Part shown: piece after piece, positions 1 through 7,813 of the stretch
Layout of the letters: each line of letters opens with the position of its first letter
How positions within the stretch are numbered: the first letter of the stretch is position 1
NCBI GenBank assembly: GCA_002453475.1
Contig: DKGY01000078.1
Span: forward strand, 17,138-31,455
Reading direction: 5' to 3'
DNA from: Clostridium sp. UBA6758
GTDB lineage: Bacteria; Bacillota; Clostridia; Clostridiales; Clostridiaceae
Length of the DNA stretch: 14,318 nucleotides
The notes under the pieces: model-generated
Seen by the model: only the letters and a program-made list of their open reading frames with translations
What the model was told of the DNA's origin: nothing
Database searches by the model: none
Made by a program: the position numbers and the translations under genes

Positions 1-27
1 TGTATAGTAGTGATAAATGGGGGTAGT

Positions 28-375
28 ATGAATATGGCAAATGTAAATTTTAATGCAGCAGTTAATGCGGGAGTAATAAATAATGGAGATAACTCAATAG
101 TTAATTATTATAGTTCAGAAGTAGGTGAAAAAACTAATATAGATAATCTTATAGATATTATAAATAAACATATTGATAGTTTAGAATTAAATACAAAAGA
201 AAAGAGTGAATTGGAAGAGCAAGTTTTAAGACTAAAAGAAAGTAATACAAGTAAGACTTCAAATGGGAAATCTAAAGAGATTTTAAAAAGCATAAGAAAT
301 ATACTTGAAGGAATAACAGGAAGTATGGTTGCAACAGGTATACTTGCATTTATTGGACAAACATTGGGGAAATGA
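28..375 (+). CDS. Small Asn/Gly-rich protein with hydrophobic C-terminus, upstream of hsdR
   Basis: The product is 115 aa starting at the ATG at 28, preferred over an upstream GTG at 10 because GGGGGT (19-24) sits just before it. Three parts are visible. Residues ~1-30 form an Asn/Gly/Val-rich stretch (AAVNAGVINNGDNSIVN) of the kind that forms repetitive beta structure. The middle is a charged helical, probably coiled-coil segment. The C-terminus has a hydrophobic Gly/Ala-rich segment (GSMVATGILAFIGQTLGK). This layout resembles small proteins and domains found near bacterial defence genes, where the hydrophobic tail may contact a membrane, but I cannot name a family. It ends 33 bases before hsdR on the same strand, so it is probably co-transcribed with the restriction operon. 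An antitoxin, inhibitor or effector role is only inference. Confidence 0.75.
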   Translation: MNMANVNFNAAVNAGVINNGDNSIVNYYSSEVGEKTNIDNLIDIINKHIDSLELNTKEKSELEEQVLRLKESNTSKTSNGKSKEILKSIRNILEGITGSMVATGILAFIGQTLGK

Positions 376-408
376 GATGATTTACATAATATTTGGGGGG
401 ATATTTAA

Positions 409-3400
409 ATGAACAATTTAGGCAATGAAGAAACCTTAGTAGAACTACCAGCCATAGAGTATCTAACCAGTAATCTTCAGTATGATTTTATCGAAGGGGA
501 CAAGTTAACTCCTGAATATGGTGAAAGAGATACTCTAAGCGAAGTTATACTAAGTAAAAGAATGAAAGCATCTCTAAAGAAACTAAATCCTTGGATTTCT
601 GATGAAAATGCTGAAAAAGTTGTTCGTAAGTTTAGTAGAGCAGAGTCTTTAGGGACAGGGCTTTTAGAGATTAATGAAAAGATTTATGATTATATAGTTC
701 ATTTGCAGTTAACTGTGGATCAAGTTATAGATGGCAAAAAGGAAACTAAAACAGTTAAGTTAGTAGAGTTTGATGCTGATAAGATAGATGATAATGATTT
801 TTTAGTAACAAGACAGTTTGTTATTAAAGGGCAACAAGAAACTATTAGGCCTGATATTGTAGTTTTTATAAATGGTATGCCAGTGGTTGTTTTGGAGTGT
901 AAATCTCCATTCAAAGAAACTAAAGTTAATGAGAATGTTGGTAAGTTTGATGGTTTCCAACAATTAAGAAGGTATATGAATGGGAGAGAGGCTAACTTTA
1001 TAGAAGGAGCAGAAAGGCTATTTTATACTAATTTCATAACAGGTATTTTAAATAAATACACTGCTTTTATAGGAACTATAAGTTCAGGGTACAAGCATTA
1101 CATAGAGTGGAAGGATGCTTATCCGGTAGAGAATAAAGATGTTTATGATGTTAAAAATACCCAACAAAATATATTACTTCAAGGGGTTTTTAAGAAAGAG
1201 AATCTTCTTGATATAATGCAAAACTTCATAGTTTTTGATGTGGACAAGGAGAACTCTAGAAAAGTTAAAAAGGTATGTAGATATCAACAATTTAGAGCAG
1301 TTCAGAAGTGTTTAAAGAGGTTAGAAGTGGGTAAAACCCCATTAAGTAAAGGTGGAGTTGTGTGGCACACTCAAGGGTCTGGAAAATCATTAACTATGGT
1401 ATTCTTAGCAAGAAAGATAAGAAGCCATAAAAAATTATTTAATGCTACTATTGTAGTAGTTACAGATAGAATGGATTTAGATGTGCAGATATTTGAAACC
1501 TTTAGTAACAATATAGCTAATGCAATACCAGTAAGAGCAGAGAGCATTGAGGATATGAAAACGCTTTTAAGGAACTCTAATGCTCAAGTAGTTACTACAA
1601 CTATTCAAAAGTTCCAAAGTGAAAAGGAAGAGAGCAAACTACAAGATGCTGAACAAGGTGAGAAGTCATATATTGAAAAGGAATATGAAGTTCTATCAAC
1701 AAAACCTAATATTATAGTTATGTCAGATGAAGCACATAGAAGCCAGTATAAAGGAACTGCTGCAAATTTAAGAACTGCATTACCTAATGCTGCTTTTATA
1801 GGTTTTACAGGTACTCCAATTGATAAAGAGGATAAGTCTACACCGAGGACTTTTGGGTCGTATATAGATCAATATTCTATAAAAATGGCTGTAGAAGATG
1901 GGGCTACTGTTAAAATTGTTTATGAAGGAAGAAGGCCAGATTTACATATTTCAGGTGAGTCATTGGAAGATTTATTTGATGAGGCTTTTGCTGATAGAAC
2001 TGATGAGGAAAAAGAGGCTATCAAAGAAAAATATGCTAATAAAAGAAGTGTTGTAGAGGCTGATGATAGAATCGAAGAAGTTGCTAAGGATATGTTAAAA
2101 CACTATAAAGAATATATATATCCTAATGGTTTTAAGGCTCAAATAGTGTGCATATCTAGAGAGGCTTGCGTTAAGTATTATGATGCATTGAATAAGCATA
2201 TGAAGGATATTATGGGAGAAGAATTAGAATGTAAAATAATATTCTCTGGAAGTAATAATGATGATCCATCTTTAAGAGAACACCATACAACTAAGGAAGA
2301 GCAAAATGATATATTAACAAGCTTTAAAAAGAAAACTACTGAAAGTAAGTTATGTTTTATAATAGTTAAGGACATGCTTTTAACAGGATTTGATGCACCT
2401 ATAGAACAAGTAATGTACTTAGATAGACCGCTCAAAGAACATACATTACTACAAGCAATAGCAAGGGTTAATAGAACTTGTGGTGATAGTAAGAAATGTG
2501 GCTATGTAGTGGATTACTATGGGGTTTTAGACTTTCTAGAAGAGGCATTAGCCATATTTGATAAAGAGGAATTAGGTAATCCAATGGAGTCAATGGGTTC
2601 TTTATATGATGAGATGTTATCATACAGAGAAAATGTTATAAGAATGTTCCAAGGTAGGGATAAAGATAACATAGACGATTTAGTTAAGGTGATAGAGCCA
2701 GAAGATAAAAGAGCAGAATTTGAAGTTGCTTATAAAAAGTTTGTAGGAGCAGTTGAGGCATTAATGCCTGGGCATATATATATAGATATACAAAATGATG
2801 TTAAGTGGCTATCTTATATAAGAGCAGCAGCAAAGGTTAGATTTAATCCAGAGAAAAAATTAGATATTGCTGACTGTGGAGAGAAAGTTAAGGCTATTAT
2901 TTCAGAGCATTTAAAATCTAATGGAGTAATACAATGGATAGAGCCAATAACATTATTTGAGGATGATTTTCAAACCAAGATAGAAACTCAAATAGGTGAT
3001 GAAGCAGTAGCATCATCTATGGAACATGCTATAAAGAATGTAATTAATCTAAAGATGGATGAAAACCCTGTTTACTTTACAAGTCTTTTAGAAAAACTTC
3101 AACAGATTTTAGAAGAAACTAAAAATGATTGGATAGAAAAAAAGGCTAGACTTAAAGAGTTTATAGATAGAGAAATTGACAAAGGTGAACAAGGAAAAGC
3201 AGATGAATTAGAATTAAGTAAAAGGGAGTTTGCTTTTTTTGAAACTTTAAGAGAAGTCTTAGAAGGTGGAAATAAAATTTCATCAAATGTTGTTAAAGAG
3301 GATAGTATTGATTATATATCAAATGACGTTGAAGAGTATTCAAAAGAAATTTCTAAGGAGTTAGATAAATTAATTAGGGAAAACTATTTAGTAGATTGGA

Positions 3401-3570
3401 CTAATAACCCAAGTAAAATTGCCCAAGTAGAGCAAAAGATATATATGTTCCTAATATCAAAATCTTCTAAGCTAAGAGAAGTTTTTGGAGCGGAAGCAAT
3501 AAATAAGATAAAGCAGCTAAAAGAAAGCATAATAAAACTTGCTAAAATACATTATGCTACCATAGATTAA
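409..3570 (+). CDS. hsdR: Type I restriction endonuclease, R (HsdR) subunit
   Basis: This is the motor and nuclease subunit of a type I restriction enzyme. It joins HsdM/HsdS, translocates DNA with ATP and cleaves unmethylated DNA. The 1053 aa length is normal for the family. The N-terminal PD-(D/E)xK nuclease has Asp149 and Glu163-Cys-Lys165. The SF2 helicase core has Walker A TQGSGKS (321-327), DEAH box (440-443), TGTPI (467-471) and motif VI QAIARVNRT (682-690). A helical C-terminal domain follows and probably docks to the M/S complex. GGGGGG (395-400) precedes the ATG by 8 bases. All catalytic motifs look intact, so the gene appears functional, but hsdM and hsdS are not in the window. They probably lie to the left, since hsdR is often the distal gene. 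The metallopeptidase gene begins 13 bases downstream. Confidence 0.97.
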   Translation: MNNLGNEETLVELPAIEYLTSNLQYDFIEGDKLTPEYGERDTLSEVILSKRMKASLKKLNPWISDENAEKVVRKFSRAESLGTGLLEINEKIYDYIVHLQLTVDQVIDGKKETKTVKLVEFDADKIDDNDFLVTRQFVIKGQQETIRPDIVVFINGMPVVVLECKSPFKETKVNENVGKFDGFQQLRRYMNGREANFIEGAERLFYTNFITGILNKYTAFIGTISSGYKHYIEWKDAYPVENKDVYDVKNTQQNILLQGVFKKENLLDIMQNFIVFDVDKENSRKVKKVCRYQQFRAVQKCLKRLEVGKTPLSKGGVVWHTQGSGKSLTMVFLARKIRSHKKLFNATIVVVTDRMDLDVQIFETFSNNIANAIPVRAESIEDMKTLLRNSNAQVVTTTIQKFQSEKEESKLQDAEQGEKSYIEKEYEVLSTKPNIIVMSDEAHRSQYKGTAANLRTALPNAAFIGFTGTPIDKEDKSTPRTFGSYIDQYSIKMAVEDGATVKIVYEGRRPDLHISGESLEDLFDEAFADRTDEEKEAIKEKYANKRSVVEADDRIEEVAKDMLKHYKEYIYPNGFKAQIVCISREACVKYYDALNKHMKDIMGEELECKIIFSGSNNDDPSLREHHTTKEEQNDILTSFKKKTTESKLCFIIVKDMLLTGFDAPIEQVMYLDRPLKEHTLLQAIARVNRTCGDSKKCGYVVDYYGVLDFLEEALAIFDKEELGNPMESMGSLYDEMLSYRENVIRMFQGRDKDNIDDLVKVIEPEDKRAEFEVAYKKFVGAVEALMPGHIYIDIQNDVKWLSYIRAAAKVRFNPEKKLDIADCGEKVKAIISEHLKSNGVIQWIEPITLFEDDFQTKIETQIGDEAVASSMEHAIKNVINLKMDENPVYFTSLLEKLQQILEETKNDWIEKKARLKEFIDREIDKGEQGKADELELSKREFAFFETLREVLEGGNKISSNVVKEDSIDYISNDVEEYSKEISKELDKLIRENYLVDWTNNPSKIAQVEQKIYMFLISKSSKLREVFGAEAINKIKQLKESIIKLAKIHYATID

Positions 3571-3583
3571 AAAAGGTGATGAA

Positions 3584-4297
3584 ATGAAACTTAAATTTAA
3601 GTTTGGAACAAAAGAGATAGAGTTTACCGTTGGTTTTAGTAATAGAAAAACCTTGGCAATAGAAGTAGAAACAAATGGAGAAGTAAATGTAGTTGCACCT
3701 ATAGGAGCTTCAGAGGAAGAGATAATAAAAAGGGTTAAAACTAAGGCAGCATGGATAGTGAAAAAGCGATATGAAGTAAGAAATATAAATGTAAATAAGA
3801 TAAATAGAGAGCCTGTAAATGGAGAGTCTTATTTATATTTAGGAAGAAATTATACCATACAGATAATTTTAGATAAACAAATTAAAGATATAAATGTAAG
3901 ACTATTTAGGGGAAAGTTTGTTGTTACCACTTATACTAAAGATGAAGATAAAATTAAAGGAGCATTAGAGAAATGGTATAGAGAAAAGGCTCTGCAAAAG
4001 ATAAATGAAAGAGTTAAATATTACATCCATTTCTTTAATAAACAGCCTAAGAGCATTAAGGTTAAGGAACAAAAAAAGAGATGGGCAAGTTGTACATCAA
4101 AAGATGAATTATTATTTAATTGGAGATGTGCTATGGCACCAGCCTATATAATTGACTATATAGTTGTCCATGAGATGTGTCATATGTATTATAAGGATCA
4201 TTCTAAAGAATTTTGGAATATGGTAAGTGAAGTTATGCCTGATTATGCCAATAGGAGAATGTGGCTTAGGGATAATGGAATAAAACTTGACTTATAG
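3584..4297 (+). CDS. YgjP-like (DUF45/WLM-type) zinc metallopeptidase
   Basis: The 237 aa protein matches the YgjP-like metallopeptidase family (also annotated as M48-type or SprT-like). The zinc site is HEMCH at 196-200 with a third His at 206 in the family's DHSKEFW segment, followed by the conserved MPDY. KKRWASC (~164-170) is also a family hallmark. The N-terminal half is a beta-rich domain starting with a KFGTKEIEF-type strand. There is no signal peptide or membrane segment, so it is cytoplasmic. AAGGTGAT precedes the ATG, only 13 bases after hsdR, so the two are co-transcribed. Genes of this family often sit next to type I restriction genes, but the substrate is unknown. Processing or turnover of restriction subunits is a guess. 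Confidence 0.93.
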   Translation: MKLKFKFGTKEIEFTVGFSNRKTLAIEVETNGEVNVVAPIGASEEEIIKRVKTKAAWIVKKRYEVRNINVNKINREPVNGESYLYLGRNYTIQIILDKQIKDINVRLFRGKFVVTTYTKDEDKIKGALEKWYREKALQKINERVKYYIHFFNKQPKSIKVKEQKKRWASCTSKDELLFNWRCAMAPAYIIDYIVVHEMCHMYYKDHSKEFWNMVSEVMPDYANRRMWLRDNGIKLDL

Positions 4298-4311
4298 ACT
4301 CTCTAGAGAGT
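4298..4311. repeat. 14-bp perfect palindrome after the metallopeptidase stop codon
   Basis: ACTCTCTAGAGAGT is its own reverse complement and begins at the base after the TAG stop. It could be a regulatory site or part of the transcript's 3' structure. It has no T-tract and is not itself a terminator. Confidence 0.5.
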
Positions 4312-4340
4312 AGTAGTGAATGCATATGAGAATAACAAAT

Positions 4341-4380
4341 AAGCCAATGGCACTTTTAATGCCGTTGGCTTAACTTTTAT
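4341..4380. terminator. Bidirectional terminator between the restriction operon and the holin-like gene
   Basis: AAGCCAATGGCA (4341-4352) pairs with TGCCGTTGGCTT (4360-4371): a 12-bp stem with one G-U pair and a 7-base loop. It is followed on + by AACTTTTATTT. It lies between two convergent genes and probably ends both transcripts; the minus-strand tail is less T-rich. Confidence 0.85.
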
Positions 4381-4607
4381 TTATTCTTTATAATATGCTG
4401 TTTTATATCTTCAACATCCTTTTTCACATCTTCTATTAAGCTTAATTTATCTGTTATTTTTGATATTATCTCTTGATAGTTCTTTTCCCTTTCTTCTTGC
4501 TTTTCATCTCTTTTTTCTTGAGCTTTCAATATATAGAACAATAGAAACATGCTGAGTACTGCCCATATACCTTGGGATAGAGCTATTTTCAATATTTCAG
4601 CTTCCAT
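4377..4607 (-). CDS. UviB/BhlA family holin-like peptide
   Basis: The 76 aa product has one N-terminal membrane helix (about residues 8-28, rich in Leu/Phe/Ile), then a highly charged helix with Lys/Glu repeats and a VKKDVEDIKQ segment. This is the layout of the BhlA/UviB family, holin-like peptides linked to bacteriocin or prophage release in clostridia and bacilli. GGGGGGG (4619-4625, read on -) is the ribosome site, 11 bases from the ATG. A good sigma-A promoter lies immediately upstream. No endolysin, bacteriocin or other phage gene is nearby, so it is an orphan. It could be a prophage or bacteriocin relic, or have another membrane role. Confidence 0.85.
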   Translation of the reverse strand: MEAEILKIALSQGIWAVLSMFLLFYILKAQEKRDEKQEEREKNYQEIISKITDKLSLIEDVKKDVEDIKQHIIKNK

Positions 4608-4639
4608 TTACTTTAATACCCCCCCTAAATTTAATTAGG

Positions 4640-4668
4640 ATATTATTTAAACTTTTACTCATGTTCAA
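4640..4668 (-). promoter_or_regulatory. Sigma-A promoter of the holin-like gene
   Basis: Read on -, -35 TTGAAC (4668-4663), 17-base spacer, -10 TAATAT (4645-4640). Transcription would start near 4633, about 25 bases before the start codon and just upstream of the G7 ribosome site. Confidence 0.65.
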
Positions 4669-4709
4669 AATATCCCTTAATACTATATATGCAGCTCTAT
4701 TTATTTATG

Positions 4710-4748
4710 CAATTTGTATGAGGTCAATTTGTATTGAGCCTGACCCCA
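4710..4748. repeat. Imperfect hairpin with internal direct repeat
   Basis: CAATTTGTAT occurs at 4710-4719 and again at 4725-4734. The arms TGAGGTCA (4719-4726) and TGACCCCA (4741-4748) pair with one mismatch over a 14-base loop. The GGGGTCA-type end resembles sequences flanking small IS200/REP-associated elements, so this may be an element relic. There is no transposase here, and a regulatory hairpin is equally possible. Confidence 0.4.
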
Positions 4749-4763
4749 TCCATTCCGAATTTA

Positions 4764-4772
4764 TGGTAAAAT
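4764..4772 (+). promoter_or_regulatory. Extended -10 promoter of the putative metalloprotease gene
   Basis: TGG-TAAAAT (TG at 4764-4765, hexamer 4767-4772) within TATGGTAAAATTATAG forms an extended -10. No recognisable -35 lies 17 bases upstream (CCCCAT). The start would fall about 20 bases before the ATG. Confidence 0.5.
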
Positions 4773-4796
4773 TATAGGTAAGGAAGGGGAGTTCTT

Positions 4797-6095
4797 ATGA
4801 AAAAATTATTAATTCCAGTAGATATAGTTGCAGTTATACTATTTAGCTTTTTAAGTTTTTATCAAGTAAGAGTAGAAAAAGATTATGCTCAAGGGTTCTC
4901 CAATAATTTAGGTGAACTTGCTAATTATATAAATCCTGTTGAAAAAAAGAAGTTATATGAACTGTATGAAGAGATACATACAATTGAAAAACAGAAATTA
5001 GAAGATGGAATAAGTGATAGGAGTGAAAGAGAAGAGCATTTAAAATTACAGTTTAATAAAAGATTAGATAAACTAACAGAAAAATATATTAGGAGGCTTT
5101 TAAGCGAAAATGAGATAGAACTAATAGATGATAGTATGGACGAGATAAAAGCTGTTGAAGATGAAGAAAAAGAAGCGCTAAATAATCAATATAGCGAAAA
5201 GATTATAAACGATTTAAAAGATTATATAAGTAGTGATGATTATGAAAATATAATAGATTTAGTAGAAAGATTTAAAGCAGGGGAGGATTTTGACTTTGAA
5301 TGTGACATAGGCAATATCTTTAACAAATATAACGAGTTAGATTCTCAAATGATTATAGGGCAAATTATACAGCCTGAAGAGATAAAGGGTGTATTTAAAG
5401 TGAATGAAGACCTTTCTATAAGTTATCAGCCAATCAAATTATTGACTCCAGAGAAGCCATCAGAGGAAGTTATAAAAGAAGCCAATGCTATATGGAGTAA
5501 GATTAAAGAAATACTTCCTGAAGATGAAATGAAGCACTTTGAAGAATTTACTATTTTTTCTGATGGTGAGTATGACACATTGGCTTATGTAGAAGTAATG
5601 GAAGATGATTTATTAAAATACAATTTAAGTATAGATTATAAAGATGTGAAAGATGAGGATAATGAATTTAGAGTAACAGTAATACATGAATTTGGACATG
5701 TACTCACTACTAATGGAGAAGAAGTAGAGTATACAGAAAGGGTGGATCCAAATTATTATTATGAAGAGGGGTATTTATTAGCTAAGGAAAACTCTTATTT
5801 AAATGAATTTTACAATAGATACTGGGCTGATATTTATGAAAATTTAATTATGACTGATATGTCAGAAGAGCCAGAAGAAGCTAAAAGTTGTTTTTATATG
5901 AGACACTTAAATGATTTTGCAAACCAGTATTGTTCTACATCTCCAGCAGAAGATATTGCAGAATCCTTTGCTTTATTTGTATTAGAAGACAAGCCAAAGG
6001 GGAATACTCTTCCAGAGCAGAAAATAAGATTTTTTTATGAGTTTGATGAATTTGTGAAAGTTAGGAAAGATATAAGAGAAAAGCTAAAGCTTTAA
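4797..6095 (+). CDS. Membrane-anchored putative zinc metalloprotease (HEFGH), family not recognised
   Basis: The 432 aa protein starts with Lys-Lys and a hydrophobic helix (~4-22), a signal peptide or signal anchor without a lipobox Cys, so the rest should lie outside the membrane. Residues ~45-200 are strongly charged and helical, probably coiled coil. The C-terminal half holds zincin motif HEFGH (297-301) in VIHEFGHVLTTNG. About 85 residues later comes SPAEDIAESFALF (382-394), whose Glu385 or Glu389 could be the third zinc ligand, as in gluzincins. AGGGGAG precedes the ATG by 5 bases. It stands alone: its own promoter on the left, and ilvE convergent on the right. The protease role is well supported by motifs; substrate and named family are unknown to me. 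Confidence 0.85.
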   Translation: MKKLLIPVDIVAVILFSFLSFYQVRVEKDYAQGFSNNLGELANYINPVEKKKLYELYEEIHTIEKQKLEDGISDRSEREEHLKLQFNKRLDKLTEKYIRRLLSENEIELIDDSMDEIKAVEDEEKEALNNQYSEKIINDLKDYISSDDYENIIDLVERFKAGEDFDFECDIGNIFNKYNELDSQMIIGQIIQPEEIKGVFKVNEDLSISYQPIKLLTPEKPSEEVIKEANAIWSKIKEILPEDEMKHFEEFTIFSDGEYDTLAYVEVMEDDLLKYNLSIDYKDVKDEDNEFRVTVIHEFGHVLTTNGEEVEYTERVDPNYYYEEGYLLAKENSYLNEFYNRYWADIYENLIMTDMSEEPEEAKSCFYMRHLNDFANQYCSTSPAEDIAESFALFVLEDKPKGNTLPEQKIRFFYEFDEFVKVRKDIREKLKL

Positions 6096-6167
6096 AATAT
6101 TTAAGGAAAAAGTTTTAAAGCTTTTGATATTATGCTACAATTTATGTTGTTCATTGAATATAAAAGA

Positions 6168-6206
6168 GGCTCACCATAATTTTTCTATGGTGAGCCCTAA
6201 ATATTT
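6168..6206. terminator. Bidirectional terminator between the protease gene and ilvE
   Basis: GGCTCACCATA (6168-6178) pairs perfectly with TATGGTGAGCC (6186-6196) around a 7-base loop. On - the stem is followed by TCTTTTAT, a good tail for ilvE. On + it is followed by CTAAATATTTTATT. It serves the two convergent genes. Confidence 0.88.
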
Positions 6207-6208
6207 TA

Positions 6209-7231
6209 TTAAATTTCTACGTTGAATATCCATCCTTCTGGTGCTTCTACATCACCAGCTTGAATTCCTAATAAAGTCTCATAAAGTTTTTTAGTCATTG
6301 GACCAACTTCTGTTTCACTGTAGAAAACATGTTTATTTTCTTTATGTTGAATTGCACCGATTGGAGTAATTACAGCTGCAGTACCACAAGCTCCAGCTTC
6401 TGCAAATTCATCTAATTTATCAATTAGTACATCTCTTTCTTCTACTTTCATACCTAAGTTATGTTCAGCTATATATAATAGAGATCTCTTAGTTATACTT
6501 GGTAGTATAGATGGAGATTTAGGTGTAATAAAGGCACCATCTTTAGTTATTCCAAAGAAGTTTGCAGCACCTACTTCTTCAATCTTTGTGTGGGTTGCTG
6601 GATCTAAATAGATACAATCAGCAAATCCTGCTTTAACAGCTTCTGCATGAGGTAATAAGCTTCCAGCATAGTTACCGCCAACTTTAGCAGCACCAGTTCC
6701 CATAGGAGCAGCTCTGTCAAAGTCAGAAGTTATGAAGTTAACTGGAGCCATTCCACCTTTGAAGTATGGACCAACTGGTGTAACAAAGATTCCAAATATA
6801 TACTCACTAGCAGGACGAACACCTACATTGTCGCCTACTCCTATTACGTAAGGTCTAAGATATAGTGTTGCACCACTTCCATATGGTGGAATAAGTCTTT
6901 TATTTGCTTTAACAATTCTTCTGCAAGCATCTAAGAAAAATTCTACTGGTACTTCTGGCATTAAAACTCTTCTACAACTTTCATTTAATCTTTTAGCATT
7001 TTGGTCAGGTCTAAATAAGCATACTTTTCCATCTTTATGAGTATATGCTTTTAACCCTTCAAAACATTGTTGTCCATAGTGCAAACATGTTGAACCTTGG
7101 CTAATTGTTATTTTATCATCCTCAACTAAGTTTCCTTCATCCCATTGTCCATCTTTATAATGAGAAATAAAATTAAAATCTGCTTTTAGGTAATTGAACC
7201 CTAATTCTTTCCAATTAAATTCTTTTTCCAT
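6209..7231 (-). CDS. ilvE: Branched-chain amino acid aminotransferase
   Basis: This PLP enzyme (fold type IV) interconverts leucine, isoleucine and valine with their 2-oxo acids, using glutamate/2-oxoglutarate, in the cytoplasm. The 340 aa length fits the longer BCAT type. Visible hallmarks are [20 protein letters not shown] (~44-63), LYLRPYV, the PLP lysine Lys183 in [15 protein letters not shown], and EEVGAAN (~218-224). Start choice: the frame also opens at a TTG six bases upstream, but the ATG at 7231 has AGGGGGAGA at good spacing, so I start there. It is monocistronic between a terminator and divergent copZ. No other ilv or leu gene is near, and I saw no T-box in the leader. Confidence 0.97.
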   Translation of the reverse strand: MEKEFNWKELGFNYLKADFNFISHYKDGQWDEGNLVEDDKITISQGSTCLHYGQQCFEGLKAYTHKDGKVCLFRPDQNAKRLNESCRRVLMPEVPVEFFLDACRRIVKANKRLIPPYGSGATLYLRPYVIGVGDNVGVRPASEYIFGIFVTPVGPYFKGGMAPVNFITSDFDRAAPMGTGAAKVGGNYAGSLLPHAEAVKAGFADCIYLDPATHTKIEEVGAANFFGITKDGAFITPKSPSILPSITKRSLLYIAEHNLGMKVEERDVLIDKLDEFAEAGACGTAAVITPIGAIQHKENKHVFYSETEVGPMTKKLYETLLGIQAGDVEAPEGWIFNVEI

Positions 7232-7365
7232 TACCAAATCTCCCCCTATTAAAATTAACTTTTTATTTGTTGTTTAAAATGTCCGGTTAACATAATTCTC
7301 TATTTTCTCCAATGAAATCGTATACTTTCTTATGTTTAAAAAATTTAGAATTATGTGCCTATAAT

Positions 7366-7396
7366 ACTATACTAACACTTTTAAATTTTTTATCAA
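7366..7396 (-). promoter_or_regulatory. Candidate ilvE promoter
   Basis: On -, -35 TTGATA (7396-7391) and -10 TATAGT (7371-7366), spacing 19 bases, longer than ideal. It would leave a leader of roughly 125 bases before ilvE. Tentative. Confidence 0.35.
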
Positions 7397-7430
7397 TAAT
7401 TTTTCATTATTATATTCATACTAGATATAG

Positions 7431-7443
7431 GTTATATTATAAC
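7431..7443. promoter_or_regulatory. Small inverted repeat at the copZ promoter/RBS
   Basis: GTTATA-T-TATAAC is a perfect 6-bp inverted repeat immediately before the AAAGGAG ribosome site of copZ. It may contain the -10 element (TATATT or TATTAT) and may be an operator. It does not match the CopY-type TACANNTGTA box. Confidence 0.3.
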
Positions 7444-7460
7444 GAAAGGAGAAATAAAAA

Positions 7461-7676
7461 ATGAAAAAAAGATTAACAGTTGAAGGTATGACTTGTGGAC
7501 AGTGTGTTAGTAATGTGAAAACAGCATTACAAGGAGTTAATGGGGTTAATAATGTAGATGTACATCTGAAATCTCAAATTGTAGTTGTTGATGGAACAGA
7601 CTCAGTTGAGGATAGACAAATGAAGTGTGCTATTGAAGATGCAGGTTATATAGTAGAAAAGATAGAACAGGCTTAA
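7461..7676 (+). CDS. copZ: Copper chaperone, heavy-metal-associated domain protein
   Basis: The 71 aa product is a single heavy-metal-associated (HMA) domain. The Cu(I)-binding motif GMTCGQC puts Cys12 and Cys15 in the first loop. The conserved GVNNVDV strand and the C-terminal IEDAGYIVEKI strand complete the ferredoxin-like fold. Such proteins carry Cu(I) in the cytosol to a P-type ATPase (CopA) or to a copper-sensing repressor. AAAGGAG precedes the ATG. It stands alone, divergent from ilvE, with no copA, csoR or copY in the window, so its partner must be elsewhere. The Gln between the cysteines (CGQC) is a common variant. MerP-like use for another metal cannot be excluded. Confidence 0.92.
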   Translation: MKKRLTVEGMTCGQCVSNVKTALQGVNGVNNVDVHLKSQIVVVDGTDSVEDRQMKCAIEDAGYIVEKIEQA

Positions 7677-7709
7677 TTTAAAAAAGTAATGGAATACCTT
7701 TTACCTTTA

Positions 7710-7750
7710 AAAAATGCTTTTGCTGAACTTTAAGCAAAAGCATTTTTATT
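7710..7750. terminator. Strong bidirectional terminator after copZ
   Basis: AAAAATGCTTTTGCT (7710-7724) pairs perfectly with AGCAAAAGCATTTTT (7733-7747) around an 8-base loop. The arms supply an A-tract on one side and a T-tract on the other, so it works for copZ (+) and for the convergent hypothetical gene (-). Confidence 0.92.
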
Positions 7751-7813
7751 TAGCATATTTACGTAATCTTAATTTGAAAGAAAGTTTTATTAGGCTTTAC
7801 ATATTACTGTAAC

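Noticed and set aside
7229..7237. TTG start two codons upstream of the ilvE ATG
   Set aside because: The ATG at 7231 has better spacing to AGGGGGAGA and is the stronger codon.
7248..7390. T-box, CodY box or leader peptide controlling ilvE
   Set aside because: No T-box antiterminator signature. The AATT/TTTTC stretches do not fit the CodY consensus spacing. A 12-codon ORF ([12 protein letters not shown]) has no run of Leu, Ile or Val codons.
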